DNA from: Lonepinella koalarum
Lineage (GTDB): Bacteria; Pseudomonadota; Gammaproteobacteria; Enterobacterales; Pasteurellaceae
Reading direction: 5' to 3'
DNA: 56,029 bases
Assembly (NCBI GenBank): GCA_030525745.1
Contig: JAUNED010000012.1
Location: 1 to 56,029, forward strand
Numbering within the stretch: the stretch's first letter is position 1; every line of letters starts with the position of its first letter. This document shows positions 48,470 through 55,994 of this stretch, one piece after another. Made by a program: the position numbers and the translations under genes. Under the pieces are notes generated by a model that was not told where the DNA came from, ran no database searches, and saw nothing but the letters and a program-made list of their open reading frames with translations.

Positions 48470-49549
48470 ATGAAAAAATCAATATTGGCACTGTTTATTA
48501 CATCGGCCTTTATACTGACAGGCTGTCAAGAAAAAGAGCTGAAAGCCAAATTAGAATACGCAGAGCGTGATATTACCCATTTAAAAATGGACTTGGAGCG
48601 TTCGCAAAGTGAAATGAAAAAAGCCAAAGAGGAGTTACAAACAACTAAAAGTAGTTTGGAAACAACTCAAACTGAATTAAATTCATTTAAAGAACGTTTG
48701 CAAAGTACAGAAAATGAATTGAACACGACCAAAGAAAATTTACAACATACGCAAAAATCCCTAGAGGAAAAAACAGTCGCATTAGATCAAATTCAAGCCA
48801 AAATACCAAGTTTACCTATAAATCCGGTAACGGTATTTGCTCAGCATGAAAAATTTCAACGTGAAGCCAACGCAGAAAACCAAAACGGCATTAACGAGAG
48901 TGAAATCACTTATATGCTGACAGCGGTGGAAACCGGTTTTAATTGGCTGGATAATCTGTTGTATAAAAGCGCTATAGGTGAATTTAAAATTGAGAATAAC
49001 CTGGAAAAAGCAGCGCAAATTAAAGCAATTGAAAATCCAAAGGAACAATTGACCGCACTTTGGCAATATTTTTATGAATCTGATTTAGGCGAAGTAAAAA
49101 ATTTTGAGACAAGAGAAAACAGCTATATCAAATCCATTGAATTTATCGGACAACGAGGGAAATTGCTAACCTTTAGTGATTCCACTTATGTTTATCAAGG
49201 TGGTGCACATGGTATGTTTGGTACTCGTTATTTTAATATCGACACAGAGAAACAAATATTACTTGGGTTAGACGATGTATTTCCGGCTGAAAAACAAGAG
49301 GCGCTCAAAGAAGCACTATGGCAGTATTACGAAGCACATTATGGTGTGAAAGAGAAAGATAAGACATTGACATATGCAGATAAAAACGCATTTTATATCT
49401 CGAAAGAATTTTATTTCACCCCTTATGGTATGTATTTTGTTTATCCGCCCTATGAATTAGGTGCTTATGCTCAGGGTGAAATCCAATTGAATTTATCTTG
49501 GACTGCCTTGCAAGAATTGATCAATGCAGAATACAGTTGGGTAAAATAA
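48470..49549 (+). CDS. coiled-coil lipoprotein with DUF3298-type domain
   Basis: A 359-aa lipoprotein. The signal peptide ends at LTGC (Cys19). A long coiled coil (about 22-110) shows heptad-like repeats such as KSSLETTQTEL, SFKERLQSTENEL and NTTKENLQHTQKSL. A globular C-terminal part has the DUF3298/PdaC-like signature VYQGGAHGMFGTRYFNID. Similar domains occur in RsiV and deacetylase-linked lipoproteins that bind cell-wall components. AAGGAAAAGGA precedes the ATG. It lies 27 nt after argS but ends with its own terminator. Confidence 0.8.
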   Translation: MKKSILALFITSAFILTGCQEKELKAKLEYAERDITHLKMDLERSQSEMKKAKEELQTTKSSLETTQTELNSFKERLQSTENELNTTKENLQHTQKSLEEKTVALDQIQAKIPSLPINPVTVFAQHEKFQREANAENQNGINESEITYMLTAVETGFNWLDNLLYKSAIGEFKIENNLEKAAQIKAIENPKEQLTALWQYFYESDLGEVKNFETRENSYIKSIEFIGQRGKLLTFSDSTYVYQGGAHGMFGTRYFNIDTEKQILLGLDDVFPAEKQEALKEALWQYYEAHYGVKEKDKTLTYADKNAFYISKEFYFTPYGMYFVYPPYELGAYAQGEIQLNLSWTALQELINAEYSWVK

Positions 49550-49564
49550 TATTCTTATCTTCTT

Positions 49565-49593
49565 ACAGGCGTGGTTATCACGCCTGTTTTTTT
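49565..49593 (+). terminator. terminator of the coiled-coil lipoprotein gene
   Basis: ACAGGCGTG (49565-49573) pairs with CACGCCTGT (49579-49587) around a five-base loop, followed by seven T residues. Confidence 0.9.
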
Positions 49594-49652
49594 CAATAAA
49601 ATCTAAAAAATACTTCCCTTTTTTTCAAAAAAAGATACTATTAGCACGCTTT

Positions 49653-49684
49653 AAAAGTGCGGTGAAAATGACCGCACTTTTTTA
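49653..49684. terminator. USS dyad upstream of the dat leader
   Basis: AAGTGCGGT (49655-49663) and ACCGCACTT (49671-49679) form a hairpin followed by TTTT. It probably works as a second terminator isolating the dat promoter. Confidence 0.65.
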
Positions 49685-49696
49685 GTTCGTTTCCAA

Positions 49697-49886
49697 CTTG
49701 CTTTTATGCCTTTTCGTTAAATCTAAAAAGCAAGGTAAAAACAAAAAAGCTGAAACGCTTTTTTTAATAAGTAGCGAGTCAAATGCCCCATGACATCTGC
49801 TCTTTCAGGAACAGAAAGCTCTGGCTTCTTCGCAAGGCACCCGACTTATTTTTTTCATTTTCTCTTTCAGTAATTAATGAAAGAGA
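49697..49886 (+). promoter_or_regulatory. structured leader of the dat-ddc operon
   Basis: Between the USS dyad and dat lie about 200 bases with four inverted repeats. They are CTTGCTTTT/AAAAGCAAG (49697-49705, 49726-49734), AAAAAAGC/GCTTTTTT (49743-49750, 49757-49764, terminator-like), CTTTC/GAAAG (49802-49806, 49814-49818) and TCTCTTTC/GAAAGAGA (49861-49868, 49879-49886). The third and fourth share the arm CTCTTTC, so the SD-proximal GAAAGAG can pair with either 49800-49806 or 49862-49868. A 37-codon frame spans this region. No known riboswitch consensus is recognised. Confidence 0.5.
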
Positions 49887-49896
49887 ATTCCTTTGA
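49783..49896 (+). CDS. candidate 37-aa leader peptide upstream of dat
   Basis: An ATG at 49783 opens 37 codons ending in TGA at 49894-49896. The stop overlaps the dat ribosome site (GAGGA) and lies 11 bases before the dat ATG. The peptide starts [12 protein letters not shown], is basic in its first half, has LWLLRKAPD in the middle and LFFSFSLS near the end. The placement is like regulatory leader peptides such as speFL of E. coli (also polyamine control), with which it shares only MPH at one point. Its own Shine-Dalgarno is weak, so translation is unproven. Confidence 0.4.
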   Translation: MPHDICSFRNRKLWLLRKAPDLFFSFSLSVINEREFL

Positions 49897-49907
49897 GGAA
49901 ACTATCT

Positions 49908-51269
49908 ATGACAACACCTGTCAATCCAATCTCACAAGCGACCAACCAATATTATTTAGACCGCCAAGACAAAATGGAGTCTAATGTTCGTAGCTATCCG
50001 CGTAAATTACCTCTCGCCATTGCCAAAGCGCAAGGTTGTTGGGTCACTGATGTTGAAGGTAATCAATATCTGGATTTTTTAGCCGGTGCAGGCACGCTGG
50101 GATTGGGACATAATCACCCGAAAATTATCGATGCAATTCAAGAAGTCTTAGCAAGTGGTTTGCCGTTGCACACTCTTGACTTAACTACTCCGCTAAAAGA
50201 TGCGTTTAGTGAAGAATTGCTGTCTTTTTATCCGAAAGATAAATATATTCTACAATTCACCGGGCCATCTGGTGCCGATGCGAACGAAGCGGCGATCAAA
50301 TTAGCCAAAACCTATACAGGTCGTGGTAATGTGATTGCTTTCTCTGGTGGTTTTCATGGTATGACACATGGTGCATTATCCTTAACCGGCAATCTGAGTG
50401 CGAAAAATGCTGTTCAAAACTTAATGGCAGGCGTGCAATTTATGCCTTATCCACACGAATACCGTTGTCCATTCGGTATTGGCGGTGAAGCAGGTGCAAA
50501 AGCCGTAGAACATTATTTTGAGCATTTTATTGAAGATGTTGAAAGTGGCGTAGTAAAACCGGCTGCCGTTATTTTAGAAGCCATTCAAGGTGAGGGAGGA
50601 GTCGTACCGGCGCCGATTTCATTTTTACAAAAAGTCCGTGAAGTTACACAGAAACACGGCATTTTAATGATCGTTGATGAAGTACAGGCCGGCTTCTGCC
50701 GTAGTGGTAAAATGTTTGCTTTTGAACACGCAGGTATTGAACCGGATATTGTGGTCATGTCAAAAGCGGTGGGCGGTAGTTTGCCGTTGGCGGTACTTGC
50801 CATCAAAAAAGAATTTGATGCTTGGCAGCCTGCAGGCCATACCGGCACATTCCGTGGCAACCAATTGGCTATGGCAACAGGTTATGCTTCCTTGAAAATT
50901 ATGCGTGAAGAAAATCTTGCCCAAAATGCCCAACAACGTGGTGACTATCTCGCCTCAGCCTTACGAGAATTAAGCAAACAATATCCTTGTATCGGTAATG
51001 TTCGTGGTAAAGGTTTAATGATGGGAATTGACATTGTTGATGAACGCAAGCAGGCAGATCGTACCGGTGCATTTCCGGCGGACAGTGAATTAGCGGTAGC
51101 TATCCAAAAAGCCTGTTTTAACAACAAATTATTGTTAGAACGTGGCGGACGAGGCGGTAATGTGGTGCGTGTGCTTTGCGCGGTGAATATTAATCAAGCT
51201 GAATGTGAAGAATTTATTAAACGCTTTGCACAATCTATCGAAGATGCCTTAAAAACCGTGCGTGGTTAA
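49908..51269 (+). CDS. dat: diaminobutyrate--2-oxoglutarate aminotransferase
   Basis: A 453-aa PLP class-III aminotransferase that makes L-2,4-diaminobutyrate from aspartate semialdehyde and glutamate. The family segments are [43 protein letters not shown] and the PLP-Lys K286 in [11 protein letters not shown] chose the ATG at 49908 behind GAGGA; the in-frame TTG at 49893 lies within that site. With ddc it makes 1,3-diaminopropane, the main polyamine in Haemophilus. Confidence 0.95.
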   Translation: MTTPVNPISQATNQYYLDRQDKMESNVRSYPRKLPLAIAKAQGCWVTDVEGNQYLDFLAGAGTLGLGHNHPKIIDAIQEVLASGLPLHTLDLTTPLKDAFSEELLSFYPKDKYILQFTGPSGADANEAAIKLAKTYTGRGNVIAFSGGFHGMTHGALSLTGNLSAKNAVQNLMAGVQFMPYPHEYRCPFGIGGEAGAKAVEHYFEHFIEDVESGVVKPAAVILEAIQGEGGVVPAPISFLQKVREVTQKHGILMIVDEVQAGFCRSGKMFAFEHAGIEPDIVVMSKAVGGSLPLAVLAIKKEFDAWQPAGHTGTFRGNQLAMATGYASLKIMREENLAQNAQQRGDYLASALRELSKQYPCIGNVRGKGLMMGIDIVDERKQADRTGAFPADSELAVAIQKACFNNKLLLERGGRGGNVVRVLCAVNINQAECEEFIKRFAQSIEDALKTVRG

Positions 51270-51272
51270 AAT

Positions 51273-51302
51273 AGCAATGTCATACGAAAGTATGACGTTG
51301 CT
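51273..51302 (+). other. 13-bp hairpin with GAAA tetraloop between dat and ddc
   Basis: AGCAATGTCATAC (51273-51285) pairs with GTATGACGTTGCT (51290-51302), allowing one G-T pair, around a GAAA loop. No T-run follows. It lies 4 bases after the dat stop, so it may stabilise the dat message or reduce readthrough to ddc. Confidence 0.8.
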
Positions 51303-51317
51303 TAATCCAAGCCGTTT

Positions 51318-51598
51318 TATTATGGGGCGGAAAAAAGCCAATATCCGAGTAAAAACCTCTCAATTATTGAGGATTTTATTTCTCGTCTCGATATTCTTGA
51401 TGATGGTCTAAAACAAGCAGCCCATTTTGGTGAAATAAAAGCTGAACTCATAAAATAGGTAAGTCGATAGAGGAAAATGGTCTACATATTGCGGCTCATG
51501 CTCGTAGTGACGGCTTAATTTTAGTGAGTAATAACCTGAAAGAATTTGAGAGAGTATCGGGATTACGTTATGAAAACTGGTTAGAAAAGAGAAAAATA
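51318..51598 (+). pseudogene. vapC: vapC toxin remnant between dat and ddc
   Basis: Decayed PIN-domain ribonuclease. From 51318 one frame gives YYGAEKSQYPSKNLSIIEDF, then ISRLDILDD and [11 protein letters not shown], and stops at a TAG (51456-51458). A shifted frame then gives [17 protein letters not shown] and [14 protein letters not shown] with LRYENW. These are the middle and end of VapC. The N-terminal half with the first catalytic Asp and the vapB antitoxin are missing. In H. influenzae Rd, as I recall, an intact vapBC pair sits between dat and ddc. The remnant frame runs on into ddc. Confidence 0.85.
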
Positions 51599-53134
51599 AT
51601 GTCAAATTTAGCAAAACATAAACAAGCGTTATTTTGTAATGATGTGAATGCCATCGCAGATTACGAAACAGCCATGAAGTCTGCCGTTAATGCGGTGAGT
51701 GCTTGGCTAAAAAATGAAAAAATGTATACAGGTGGATCAATCAGACAAATGCGATCCTTAATTAATGGGTTTAATCCAAGTAAAGAGGGAATTGGTGTAC
51801 AAAAATCCTTGGAAAATTTAGTTGATATATTCTTAAATCCAAGTCTAAAAGTACATCACCCTCATTCTCTCGCCCATTTACACTGTCCGACTATGGTGGC
51901 CAGCCAAGTTGCGGAAGTGTTAATTAATGCAACCAATCAATCAATGGATTCTTGGGATCAAAGCCCTGCCGGTTCCATTATGGAAGAACATCTCATTAAT
52001 TGGTTACGCCAAAAAGCCGGATATAGTGAAGGCACGAGTGGTGTTTTTACCTCCGGTGGCACACAATCCAACCTCATGGGCGTATTATTAGCCCGTGATT
52101 GGGCAATTGCAAAACATTGGAAAAATGCTGACGGCTCCGAATGGTCGGTACAACGTGACGGCATTCCTGCTGAAGCTATGCAAAAAATCAAAGTACTTTG
52201 TTCTGAAAATGCTCATTTTTCCGTACAAAAAAATATGGCCATGATGGGCATGGGATTCCAATCTGTTGTTACTGTGCCTTGCAACGCTAATGCACAAATG
52301 GATTTGACCGCACTTGAACATCAGCTAAATAGCTTGAAAGCAGAAGGCAAAATTGCGGCTTGCGTGGTGGCAACTGCAGGCACTACTGATGCAGGTGCAA
52401 TTGATGACTTAAAAGCAATCCGCAAGCTTACCGAACAACATGGCGCTTGGTTACACGTTGATGCGGCTTGGGGGGGCGCATTATTATTATCCAAAGATTT
52501 CCGCCATTTCCTAGACGGTATTGAATTAACCGACTCCATTACATTGGATTTCCACAAACATTTCTTCCAAACCATTTCTTGTGGTGCCTTCTTGTTAAAA
52601 GATCCACAAAACTATCGTTTCATTGATTACAAAGCAGATTACTTGAATTCAGAATACGATGAAGCTCACGGCGTACCAAACTTAGTCGCAAAATCCTTGC
52701 AAACCACCCGCCGTTTTGATGCATTAAAGCTGTGGTTTACTGTTGAAGCACTTGGTGAAGAATTATACGCATCAATGATCGATCACGGCGTATATTTAAC
52801 CAAACAAGTGGAACAATATATTAATGAAACCAACGGATTGGAAATACTTGTACCAAGTCAATTTGCTTCCGTATTATTCCGTGTTATCCCTGACGGCTAT
52901 CCGACAGAACTTATTGATACACTAAACCAAAATGTCGCCGATGAATTATTTGCTCGCGGCGAAGCCAATATCGGTGTCACCAAAGTAGGCAAAAATCAAT
53001 CCTTGAAAATGACTACCTTAAGCCCGATTGCTACCTTAGAAAATGTCAAAGCCCTGCTCAATCAAGTATTAGCAGAAGCTGAACGTATCAAAGAAAGCAT
53101 TGTGCAAGGCACTTACACCCCACCGATTGATTAA
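51599..53134 (+). CDS. ddc: L-2,4-diaminobutyrate decarboxylase
   Basis: A 511-aa PLP group-II decarboxylase that converts 2,4-diaminobutyrate to 1,3-diaminopropane. Marks are [48 protein letters not shown] and the PLP-Lys K320 in [10 protein letters not shown] chose the ATG at 51599 because it gives the usual length; the open frame upstream belongs to the vapC remnant. It is the second enzyme of the dat-ddc pathway. A run of seven G lies at about 52470. Confidence 0.95.
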   Translation: MSNLAKHKQALFCNDVNAIADYETAMKSAVNAVSAWLKNEKMYTGGSIRQMRSLINGFNPSKEGIGVQKSLENLVDIFLNPSLKVHHPHSLAHLHCPTMVASQVAEVLINATNQSMDSWDQSPAGSIMEEHLINWLRQKAGYSEGTSGVFTSGGTQSNLMGVLLARDWAIAKHWKNADGSEWSVQRDGIPAEAMQKIKVLCSENAHFSVQKNMAMMGMGFQSVVTVPCNANAQMDLTALEHQLNSLKAEGKIAACVVATAGTTDAGAIDDLKAIRKLTEQHGAWLHVDAAWGGALLLSKDFRHFLDGIELTDSITLDFHKHFFQTISCGAFLLKDPQNYRFIDYKADYLNSEYDEAHGVPNLVAKSLQTTRRFDALKLWFTVEALGEELYASMIDHGVYLTKQVEQYINETNGLEILVPSQFASVLFRVIPDGYPTELIDTLNQNVADELFARGEANIGVTKVGKNQSLKMTTLSPIATLENVKALLNQVLAEAERIKESIVQGTYTPPID

Positions 53135-53142
53135 CCCAAATA

Positions 53143-53178
53143 AAATAGCGCCATAGGAAATTCTATGGTGTTATTTTT
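53143..53178 (+). terminator. terminator of ddc
   Basis: A stem built on GCCATAG and CTATGGT, extended by AAATA and TATTT arms, is followed by T residues just after ddc. Confidence 0.8.
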
Positions 53179-53264
53179 TCTGTGAATTTTAGCGCTAACA
53201 GAGGAATTGATTAATTTCTTCCTATGATGTTGGTATTTTCACATAGCAGATTGGTTAATAAAAC

Positions 53265-53293
53265 TTGTGAAATAACCTCATATATTTTATATT
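53265..53293 (+). promoter_or_regulatory. putative promoter of the PemIK-type module
   Basis: TTGTGA (53265-53270) and TATATT (53288-53293) are separated by 17 bases, about 34 bases upstream of the antitoxin ATG. A GTGTTACAC sequence just downstream (from about 53307) could be part of an antitoxin operator. Confidence 0.5.
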
Positions 53294-53326
53294 AAATAGC
53301 ACAAAGTGTTACACGAGAGGTATTTT

Positions 53327-53596
53327 ATGTTAGGCAAATTAAGGCAGCAGGGCGGTGCAATGATTTTAACTGTACCGAATGCAATTATAACTCAAATGGG
53401 CTGGCAAGTTGGCCATACACTGAACATTAAAACTCAGGGAGATTCCGTTGTATTAAGCCCTACCAAACGTCAGCCAAAGGGGCGAAAACGCATTTCAGAA
53501 CTGCTTGAAGGCATTAATAAACAAGAAATAGCAGAATTAAATGAGATGATTGCCGATTCGGTAAATTTGATACCTAAAGGGAAAGAAGTATGGTAA
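53327..53596 (+). CDS. MazE/PemI/ChpS-type antitoxin
   Basis: An 89-aa antitoxin. The N-terminal AbrB-like swapped-hairpin domain contains GGAMILTVPNAIITQMGWQVG and ends in VVLSPTKR. A flexible charged C-terminal tail would wrap the toxin. I chose the ATG at 53327 with GAGAGG upstream; a longer frame begins at 53306. It overlaps the toxin gene by seven bases, the usual translational coupling. Confidence 0.88.
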   Translation: MLGKLRQQGGAMILTVPNAIITQMGWQVGHTLNIKTQGDSVVLSPTKRQPKGRKRISELLEGINKQEIAELNEMIADSVNLIPKGKEVW

Positions 53597-53958
53597 TGCG
53601 CACACCTAAAAAAGGTGAAATCTGGTTGGTTGATCCTGATCCGACAACGGGCAAAGAATTACGCAATCCACACTACTTTATTGTTGTATCAGAACAAGAA
53701 TTAAATAATGCTTTAGGTGTGGCAATTTGTTGTCCTATTTCTAGCGGAGGTAATTCCGCACGCTCGCAAAGTGTGACAGTAGCCATTGACGGGAATAGCA
53801 CCAAGTCAGGAAAAATCAGCGGTGTTATTTTATGTCATCAAGTGAGAGCTTTAGATCTAAGTGCCCGTGAAGCAAAATACATGACGGAATCTGAAGATTA
53901 TTTAATTGATGAAGTTGTGATGAAACTTATTGATTTGATTGATCCGCAGGATGAATAA
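53590..53958 (+). CDS. MazF/PemK/ChpB-type mRNA interferase toxin
   Basis: A 122-aa ribosome-independent endoribonuclease. It has the family start KGEIWLVDPDPTTGKE, catalytic Arg and Thr in CCPISSGGNSARSQ, and the conserved GVILCHQVRALDL. Such toxins cut mRNA and halt growth when the antitoxin is lost. The second ATG at 53596 is a possible alternative start. Confidence 0.9.
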   Translation: MVMRTPKKGEIWLVDPDPTTGKELRNPHYFIVVSEQELNNALGVAICCPISSGGNSARSQSVTVAIDGNSTKSGKISGVILCHQVRALDLSAREAKYMTESEDYLIDEVVMKLIDLIDPQDE

Positions 53959-53983
53959 ACTTGCTACGGCTCTGATGCAAAGA

Positions 53984-54001
53984 GGCGTATTTCAATACGC
54001 C
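53984..54001. repeat. GGCGTAT palindromic intergenic element, copy 3
   Basis: GGCGTAT (53984-53990) and ATACGCC (53995-54001) form a seven-base stem with a four-base loop, between the converging toxin and znuA genes. It belongs with the elements at 20333-20349 and 31972-31992. Confidence 0.65.
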
Positions 54002-54033
54002 CCATAATATTTTCAACCTATTTTGTCACGAGG

Positions 54034-55038
54034 TTACTTACTCAAACATTCCCCATAACTGTCTGCTGTGAATTGCAGGAAGTCTGTATAAGCGGTTTTG
54101 CCTAATTGTACTTTATCTCCCATCGGATCTAAGCGGCCGATATGCACGCCCGTACCTTTCGCCAAGGTTTCAATGACTTTTGGCGTGAATTGTGGCTCGG
54201 CAAATAAACAAGAAACCTTGTGTTCTTCGATTTCCTCTTTAATAGTCGCCAAGGTTTTAGCGCCCGGTGCCACTAACGGATTAATCGTAAACGCCCCTGT
54301 TTGTTTCAAACCATAGGCATCATTGAAATAACCATAAGCATCGTGGAACACATAAAATCCTTTGTCTTTTAATGGGGCTAATTGCGCTTTAATTTTCTCG
54401 CTTTTTTCCGCCAAAGTGCGGTTAAATTCCGCTAAGTTTTGTGCGATTAGGGATTTTTTATCCGGATAAACTGCGGTCAATTTTTCCGCTAATTTCCCTG
54501 CGACTACCTGACTGATTTCAGGCGAATACCACACATGCCAGTTAGTGCTTAATTCATCATGGCTGTGTTCTTCATGTTCGTGTTTATGTTCATGTTTGTG
54601 AGAATGTTCGTGTTTATGACCATGTTCATGTTTATGGTCGTGATGATGTTCATGCTTATGTGCATGGTGATCTTCTTCATGATCGTGATGATGATGTTCA
54701 GCTTTACCCAAAAACGGCTTGATTTCATCAAAATCAGCAATTTCCAACTGCTTTTTCTCATCAAATTGCTCGAGTGTTTTCTCTAAAAAACCGTCCACAT
54801 CTTCCCCAATCCAAAGCACAATATCAGCCGCTTTCAGTTTTTTTACATCCGCAGGTTTCAAATGATAATCATGTGGCGATGCGCCGGCCGGCACAATAAT
54901 CTCTACCGGCGTAACATTATCGGCAATGGCTGAGGCAATAAAACCCAATGGCTTAATGGATGTTACCACATTCGCATTTGCCCCCAATGCAAAAGCAACT
55001 AACCCGGCCGCCAAACTTGTTTTGATTAATTTAGACAT
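54034..55038 (-). CDS. znuA: zinc ABC transporter periplasmic binding protein ZnuA
   Basis: A 334-aa cluster A-I metal-binding protein. A signal peptide ends near residue 22 (ANA). Metal ligands include H56 in ASPHDYHLKP, a His in NWHVW (168) and the FHDAYGYF His. Residues 115-160 form an extreme His/Asp/Glu/Lys-rich loop that probably gathers zinc or acts as a sensor. The permease and ATPase genes are not adjacent here, as in H. influenzae. No clear Zur box was recognised upstream, and a USS lies just before the gene. Confidence 0.96.
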   Translation of the reverse strand: MSKLIKTSLAAGLVAFALGANANVVTSIKPLGFIASAIADNVTPVEIIVPAGASPHDYHLKPADVKKLKAADIVLWIGEDVDGFLEKTLEQFDEKKQLEIADFDEIKPFLGKAEHHHHDHEEDHHAHKHEHHHDHKHEHGHKHEHSHKHEHKHEHEEHSHDELSTNWHVWYSPEISQVVAGKLAEKLTAVYPDKKSLIAQNLAEFNRTLAEKSEKIKAQLAPLKDKGFYVFHDAYGYFNDAYGLKQTGAFTINPLVAPGAKTLATIKEEIEEHKVSCLFAEPQFTPKVIETLAKGTGVHIGRLDPMGDKVQLGKTAYTDFLQFTADSYGECLSK

Positions 55039-55156
55039 AAAAACTCCTTATTATTAATGCAACAAAAGTGCGGTTAGATTACGCCGATTTTTGCCAAAAA
55101 TCCATCTTTTTTTTTAATGAAAAATAACAAGGACTCAATAAATAAAGTATCCGATT

Positions 55157-55181
55157 AAAAAACCCTATTTAATTAATAGGG
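55157..55181 (-). terminator. terminator of the HI1420-like antitoxin gene
   Basis: CCCTATT (55163-55169) pairs with AATAGGG (55175-55181); on the minus strand the stem is followed by six T residues. Confidence 0.8.
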
Positions 55182-55188
55182 CTTTATT

Positions 55189-55500
55189 TTATGATGATAT
55201 TGTTTTTACCGTAGGGACTAATTCAATATTTAAGGCACTCAAAATTTTAACAATGCTTTCAAAACGAGGTTTTTTACTTGATAGTGTCTGATATAAACTT
55301 TCTCTGGCAATATTGGCTTTTTGTGCCAATTCGTTCATGCCTTTCGCTCGAGCAACCGTATTTAATGCTTGAACAAATTCCTCTTCATCACCTTCTCTTA
55401 GCACTTCTGCCAAATAAAGTGCAATAAGTTCGTCATTTTTCAAATATTCGGCGGGATCAAATAGTGAGATTTCACCCTTAAATTCTAGATTATTCTGCAT
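55189..55500 (-). CDS. HI1420/HigA-like antitoxin (XRE helix-turn-helix)
   Basis: A 103-aa antitoxin of the addiction-module antidote family. The N-terminal part (FDPAEYLKNDELIALYLAEVL) contacts the toxin, and the C-terminal helix-turn-helix (MNELAQKANIARESLYQTLS) binds the operator. The ATG at 55500 has a strong AAGGAGA behind it. It overlaps the toxin gene by 11 bases; gene order is toxin first, as in the HI1419-HI1420 pair. Confidence 0.88.
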   Translation of the reverse strand: MQNNLEFKGEISLFDPAEYLKNDELIALYLAEVLREGDEEEFVQALNTVARAKGMNELAQKANIARESLYQTLSSKKPRFESIVKILSALNIELVPTVKTISS

Positions 55501-55810
55501 TTCTGTCTCCTTGTGTTGATTGATAGTTGCGCCAAAAGGCTTTTGCTGTTGCAATATCTTTTTCTTGATTGTCTTTATGCCCGCCATGAATGATTAAATA
55601 AAGTATTTCACCTTTTTGAGCATAGTAAATTCGATAACCTTTATTTATCATTAATCTCATTTCGAAAATGCCATCGCCTAAGGCTTTATAGTCTCCCCAG
55701 TTTCCCGATTTTGCGCGCTCTAATCGTCTAATGACAGCGATTTTAGCAATTGGATCTTTCAGTCCGTCTAACCATTGACGAAATTCTTCCGTTTGTTCTA
55801 TATGATATAT
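55490..55810 (-). CDS. HI1419/RelE-HigB-like toxin with apparent ATA start
   Basis: A 106-aa mRNA interferase-like toxin of the phage-Gp49/HI1419 type. The encoded protein reads YHIEQTEEFRQWLDGLKDP at its start, then RLERAKSGNWGDYKALGDG, EMRLMINKGYRIYYAQKGE and LIIHGGHKDNQEKDI. Family proteins start MYxxEQTEEF, and the codon where Met is expected is ATA (55810-55808). A perfect AGGAGG (55817-55822) lies six bases upstream. There is no in-frame ATG, GTG or TTG near. It is therefore either an unusual AUA start with low output or a start lost by ATG-to-ATA mutation. Confidence 0.75.
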   Translation of the reverse strand: MYHIEQTEEFRQWLDGLKDPIAKIAVIRRLERAKSGNWGDYKALGDGIFEMRLMINKGYRIYYAQKGEILYLIIHGGHKDNQEKDIATAKAFWRNYQSTQGDRNAE

Positions 55811-55831
55811 TCTCCCCCTCCTTTAATTTTA

Positions 55832-55860
55832 ATTGTAATGTTTCCATTACAGGAAAGCAA
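55832..55860 (-). promoter_or_regulatory. promoter and operator of the HI1419/HI1420-like module
   Basis: On the minus strand TTGCTT (55855-55860) and TACAAT (55832-55837) are 17 bases apart. The inverted repeat TGTAATG (55834-55840) and CATTACA (55845-55851) fills the spacer and touches the -10, the expected position for autorepression by the antitoxin. Confidence 0.75.
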
Positions 55861-55994
55861 ACCTTAAATGTATTGCCAAAAATGACTTTACATAAAACTT
55901 ACACTTTTTAATGGAGATTTTCTCGCTTTTGAACATGATTTTTCATATAATTCCAAATTAATTTCAAATAAAACACTTGACATCAGGAGCTCGA

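Noticed and set aside
49697-49907. Naming the dat leader a speFL homologue or a known riboswitch.
   Set aside because: Only the tripeptide MPH is shared with E. coli speFL, and I recognise no riboswitch consensus. It is reported only as an unexplained leader.
54549-54786. Met/Ile/Phe-rich frames opposite and beside the His-rich stretch of znuA.
   Set aside because: They are other-frame readings of His/Asp/Glu/Lys codons and have no start signals. The DNA repetition there is also explained by the His-rich coding, not by a separate tandem repeat element.
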